A stretch of 35,224 nucleotides of DNA. It comes from Rhodospirillales bacterium. Lineage in GTDB: Bacteria > Pseudomonadota > Alphaproteobacteria > Rhodospirillales > Defluviicoccaceae. The stretch is taken from NCBI GenBank assembly GCA_007695045.1, contig REEP01000041.1:1-35224 (forward strand), in the 5' to 3' direction. The notes beneath the pieces were generated by a model, which was not told where the DNA came from, did not search any database, and was given only the letters and a program-made list of their open reading frames with translations. Made by a program: the position numbers and the translations under genes. How positions within the stretch are numbered: the first letter of the stretch is position 1; every line of letters starts with the position of its first letter. Shown piece by piece: positions 32,411-35,224 of this stretch.

Positions 32411-33673
32411 TTACAGCGCCCGGCCGCCCTGCATGAGGCGCGGCAGCTCTCCCACCACCCCCATGGCGTGGCGCATGAACAGGCGCTTCAACGGCCCCAT
32501 CTGATTGACCATCGCGAGGCCTGCGTCCCGAGCCAGCTTGATCGGCACGATATCGTTCGAAAACAAACGATTGAGTCCGTCGGTCAAGCCCAGCATCAGG
32601 ATATTGTCAAAGCGGCGCCAGCGCTGGTAGCGGTCGAGAATGTCGGGCGCGCCCCAGTCCAGGCCAAGTCGGAAGGCGTCGGTCACGACCTCGGCCAAAG
32701 CCGCCACATCGCGCAAGCCCATGTTCAGGCCTTGGCCGGCGATGGGGTGCATCCCGTGGTAGGCGTCGCCCACCAGCGCCAATCGCTCAGCCACTGCGGT
32801 TTCCGCCAGATGCCAGCACAGCGGGTAGGACCAGCGCGGCCCCACCGGCTCAACCGTTCCGAGGTGGTCGCCGAAGCGGCGACGCAGCTCGCGGGTGAAC
32901 CCGGCATCGTCCAGGGCCATGATGCGCGGCGCCAGATCGGCCCGTTCGGTCCAGACGATGGATGACCGGTTGCCCAGCAACGGCAGGATGGCAAACGGAC
33001 CGGCCGGGAGAAAATGCTCGCACGCGACGAAGTTGTGCGGCCGTTCATGGACCACGGTGCAGACGATGGCGATCTGGTCATAGCGCCACTGCAGGATGTC
33101 GATGCCGGCGCCGTCCCGGGTCGGCGAATTGCGACCGTCAGCGGCGACCGCCAAAGGAGCGCGGATCACTGTACCATCCGCGAGATCGGCGCGCACCCGG
33201 GTGGCGGAGCGGTCCAGCCGGACGCAGCGTTGCGGAGCCATCAAGGTGACCGACGGCAGCGCCGCCATCCGCGCGATCAAGGCTTGGCGCATCCGGGTAT
33301 TCTCGACCATGTGCCCGAACGGCTCATCGCCCACCTCGTCGTGGCGATAATGCAGGTAAAGCGGCGAACCGGCGTCGGCGACGCGGATATCCAGCATCGG
33401 GGCTGCAGTATTGCGCAGCAGGTCCCAAACCCCGATCCCCTCGAGCAGGCGTCGCGAGGATAACGCGATGGCCGAAGCGCGGCCGTCAAAGGTGGCGTCG
33501 GTCACCGCTTTGGGATCGGCGGCCTCGACGACCGCCACCACCATCCCGGCCTGACCGAGCGCCGCCGCCAGCGTGCCGCCTACGAGAGCACCACCGATGA
33601 TGACCACGTCGGCATTGACCGTCCTGGCGGGGGGACTGCCATGGGACGCCGCGGTGTCTGCCTGATTTTTCAT
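32411..33673 (-). CDS. UbiH/UbiF/Coq6-family FAD-dependent hydroxylase
   Basis: A 420-aa flavoprotein monooxygenase. The N-terminal FAD motif is ADVVIIGGALVGGTLAAALG. The middle has LAVAADGRNSPTRDGAGI, and the C-terminal FAD motif is LALVGDAYHGMHPIAGQGLN followed by MGLRDVAALAEVV, the UbiH-family signature. These enzymes hydroxylate the ring of ubiquinone precursors with O2 and NAD(P)H; which carbon this one modifies cannot be told. I choose the ATG at 33673, with GGA 7 nt upstream, over a GTG at 33742. Divergent from glnK, it shares the region with that gene's sigma-54 promoter. Confidence 0.92.
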   Translation of the reverse strand: MKNQADTAASHGSPPARTVNADVVIIGGALVGGTLAAALGQAGMVVAVVEAADPKAVTDATFDGRASAIALSSRRLLEGIGVWDLLRNTAAPMLDIRVADAGSPLYLHYRHDEVGDEPFGHMVENTRMRQALIARMAALPSVTLMAPQRCVRLDRSATRVRADLADGTVIRAPLAVAADGRNSPTRDGAGIDILQWRYDQIAIVCTVVHERPHNFVACEHFLPAGPFAILPLLGNRSSIVWTERADLAPRIMALDDAGFTRELRRRFGDHLGTVEPVGPRWSYPLCWHLAETAVAERLALVGDAYHGMHPIAGQGLNMGLRDVAALAEVVTDAFRLGLDWGAPDILDRYQRWRRFDNILMLGLTDGLNRLFSNDIVPIKLARDAGLAMVNQMGPLKRLFMRHAMGVVGELPRLMQGGRAL

Positions 33674-33752
33674 CGTTTTTCCGATCTTGCCTAGTTTTTG
33701 GCCGAATGCCTTGACGGTCACCTCGTCACCGGGTGTCGCCACATTGATCTAA

Positions 33753-34286
<534 letters not shown>

Positions 34287-34457
34287 TCATCCGATCTTGA
34301 TCGCCGATGGCGGCGCAACCTGCACGTCACGCGGTCACAACTGACGGATTTGGTCAAAAAATGAGCAGACGTTGGTCGTCCCGGTCCTCATCTAATTCCC
34401 CTATCGAGGCAAAAAATCTATCTATTTGCCAATGGGTTACGATCGATGCCAAGGCTC

Positions 34458-34473
34458 TGGCACGAAAGTTGAG
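34458..34473 (+). promoter_or_regulatory. Weak sigma-54-like site upstream of amtB
   Basis: TGGCACGAAAGTTGAG matches the whole -24 element (TGGCACG) and TTG of the -12 element, with correct spacing, but the invariant GC is GA (34471-34472). It lies about 180 nt before amtB in a 367-nt non-coding stretch (34287-34653) that otherwise shows nothing I can support. It may be a weak or decayed promoter allowing amtB expression apart from glnK. Confidence 0.35.
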
Positions 34474-34653
34474 TTGTCAGTCCGGTCGATCCGGCCATGG
34501 CCCTTATCCGTGGGGGAACCGTCATGGCGGGGACAGGCGTCGGGTGCGGATGAGGTCACCGAGGGCGGTGTGTCTCGTCGGGATCGCGGCAACCACGGCC
34601 CGGGTTCGGGTCGGGGCCACCGCAAGAAACAACGATCGAGGAGAGCTGGAGTT

Positions 34654-35224
34654 ATGAGCTGTCTTGTCAGGAATTGGGCCCGTCTCGGGCTGGCCGGCAC
34701 GGTGTTGCTGGCAACCGCGTTCGGCGCATCCGCCCAGGAAGCCGGCGTTGTTGAAGAGATGTTGGTCGAGGACTTGCCGGCCGCCGCTGAAGAGGATGTT
34801 CTGGATAGCGGCGATACAGCCTGGATGCTGATTTCCACGGCGCTGGTGCTGCTGATGACCATTCCGGGCATCGCTTTATTTTATGCAGGCATGGTCCGAA
34901 AAAAGAACGTCCTCGCCACTCTCATGCAAAGTTTCGCCGTTTGTTGCTTGATGAGCGTCCTCTGGATGATCGCCGGCTTCTCCATCGCCTACGGCGATGG
35001 CGGCGCCCTGAATTTCTTCTGGGGCGGGCTCGACAACCTTTTCCTGGTGCAGTTGGAGGCGGCTGATCTTGAGGGCACCATTCCGGCGTCCCTTGACATG
35101 GTGTTCCAGATGACCTTCGCGATCATCACGCCGGCACTGATCACCGGCGCGTTTGCCGATCGTATGAAGTTTTCGTCGCTGCTGTGGTTCCTCGGCCTGT
35201 GGATGCTGCTGGTGTATGCACCGG
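34654..35224 (+). CDS. amtB: Ammonium transporter (3' end outside window)
   Basis: The first 190 codons of an Amt-family channel. A signal peptide, LARLG-type core GLAGTVLLATAFGASA, is cleaved before QEAGVV, as in E. coli AmtB. An acidic linker follows, then helix 1 and its signature: DTAWMLISTALVLLMTIPGI and ALFYAGMVRKKNVLATLMQS. The next helices are CCLMSVLWMIAGFSIAYGDG and MVFQMTFAIITPALITGAFA, followed by DRMKFSSLLWF. It is a trimeric ammonia/ammonium channel of the inner membrane, gated by the P-II protein encoded upstream. GGAG lies 5-8 nt before the ATG at 34654. The gene runs off the right edge with no stop. Confidence 0.95.
   Translation, partial: MSCLVRNWARLGLAGTVLLATAFGASAQEAGVVEEMLVEDLPAAAEEDVLDSGDTAWMLISTALVLLMTIPGIALFYAGMVRKKNVLATLMQSFAVCCLMSVLWMIAGFSIAYGDGGALNFFWGGLDNLFLVQLEAADLEGTIPASLDMVFQMTFAIITPALITGAFADRMKFSSLLWFLGLWMLLVYAP

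Overview
The window is GC-rich and reads as chromosome of an alphaproteobacterium, most likely of the Rhodospirillales type. The grounds are gene content: an EipB/DUF1849 envelope protein, a RquA-like rhodoquinone methyltransferase, the CnoX-LON-Trm112-DUF971 gene string and a P-II/ammonium-transporter pair. This placement is inference from family content; no rRNA or marker gene is present.

Layout. (1) 1-2725, minus strand: 5' part of a very large exported protein with a propeller-like region, a right-handed beta-helix and cadherin/Ig-like repeats, running off the left edge. (2) 3285-5701: an insertion-sequence graveyard (IS256 start, IS66 tnpA/tnpB/tnpC pieces) next to an apparently intact IS110-family element with a long non-coding left end. 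(3) 5738-12237: an accessory block bounded by two inverted IS66 right ends that differ at 2 of 167 bases. It holds a five-gene cassette of small proteins (two membrane proteins, an orphan YajC, a single PAS protein, a 56-aa protein), a broken LysR-type regulator converging on a PhnZ-like HD oxygenase, a DCC-family protein, an IS3 remnant, and a desaturase/transglutaminase pair. (4) 12388-25213: an exosortase A (XrtA) exopolysaccharide locus. An ATP-grasp and a GNAT/FemAB-like gene lie on the minus strand. After 1.2 kb with no convincing gene, the plus-strand run is deacetylase, FemAB-like, exosortase A, amidotransferase, a secreted C-type-lectin-like protein, chain-length determinant, tyrosine autokinase. 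(5) 25279-28721: RquA-like gene, an unknown gene, EipB-like protein and a ROK sugar kinase. (6) 28936-35224: DUF4242 protein, proline-tRNA editing protein, a tightly overlapped CnoX/LON/Trm112/DUF971 run, a convergent UbiH-type hydroxylase, then glnK and amtB, each preceded by a sigma-54-like -24/-12 sequence.

How the genes fit together. Region 4 is a coherent machine for making, modifying and exporting a polysaccharide together with sorting of PEP-CTERM proteins, although no PEP-CTERM substrate lies in the window. The lectin-fold gene inside it is the most unusual member. RquA and UbiH both concern quinones but are 7 kb apart and not in one operon. The block between the IS66 ends looks like accumulated accessory DNA. 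Its five-gene cassette is the best candidate here for an undescribed functional unit, though its function cannot be read from sequence.
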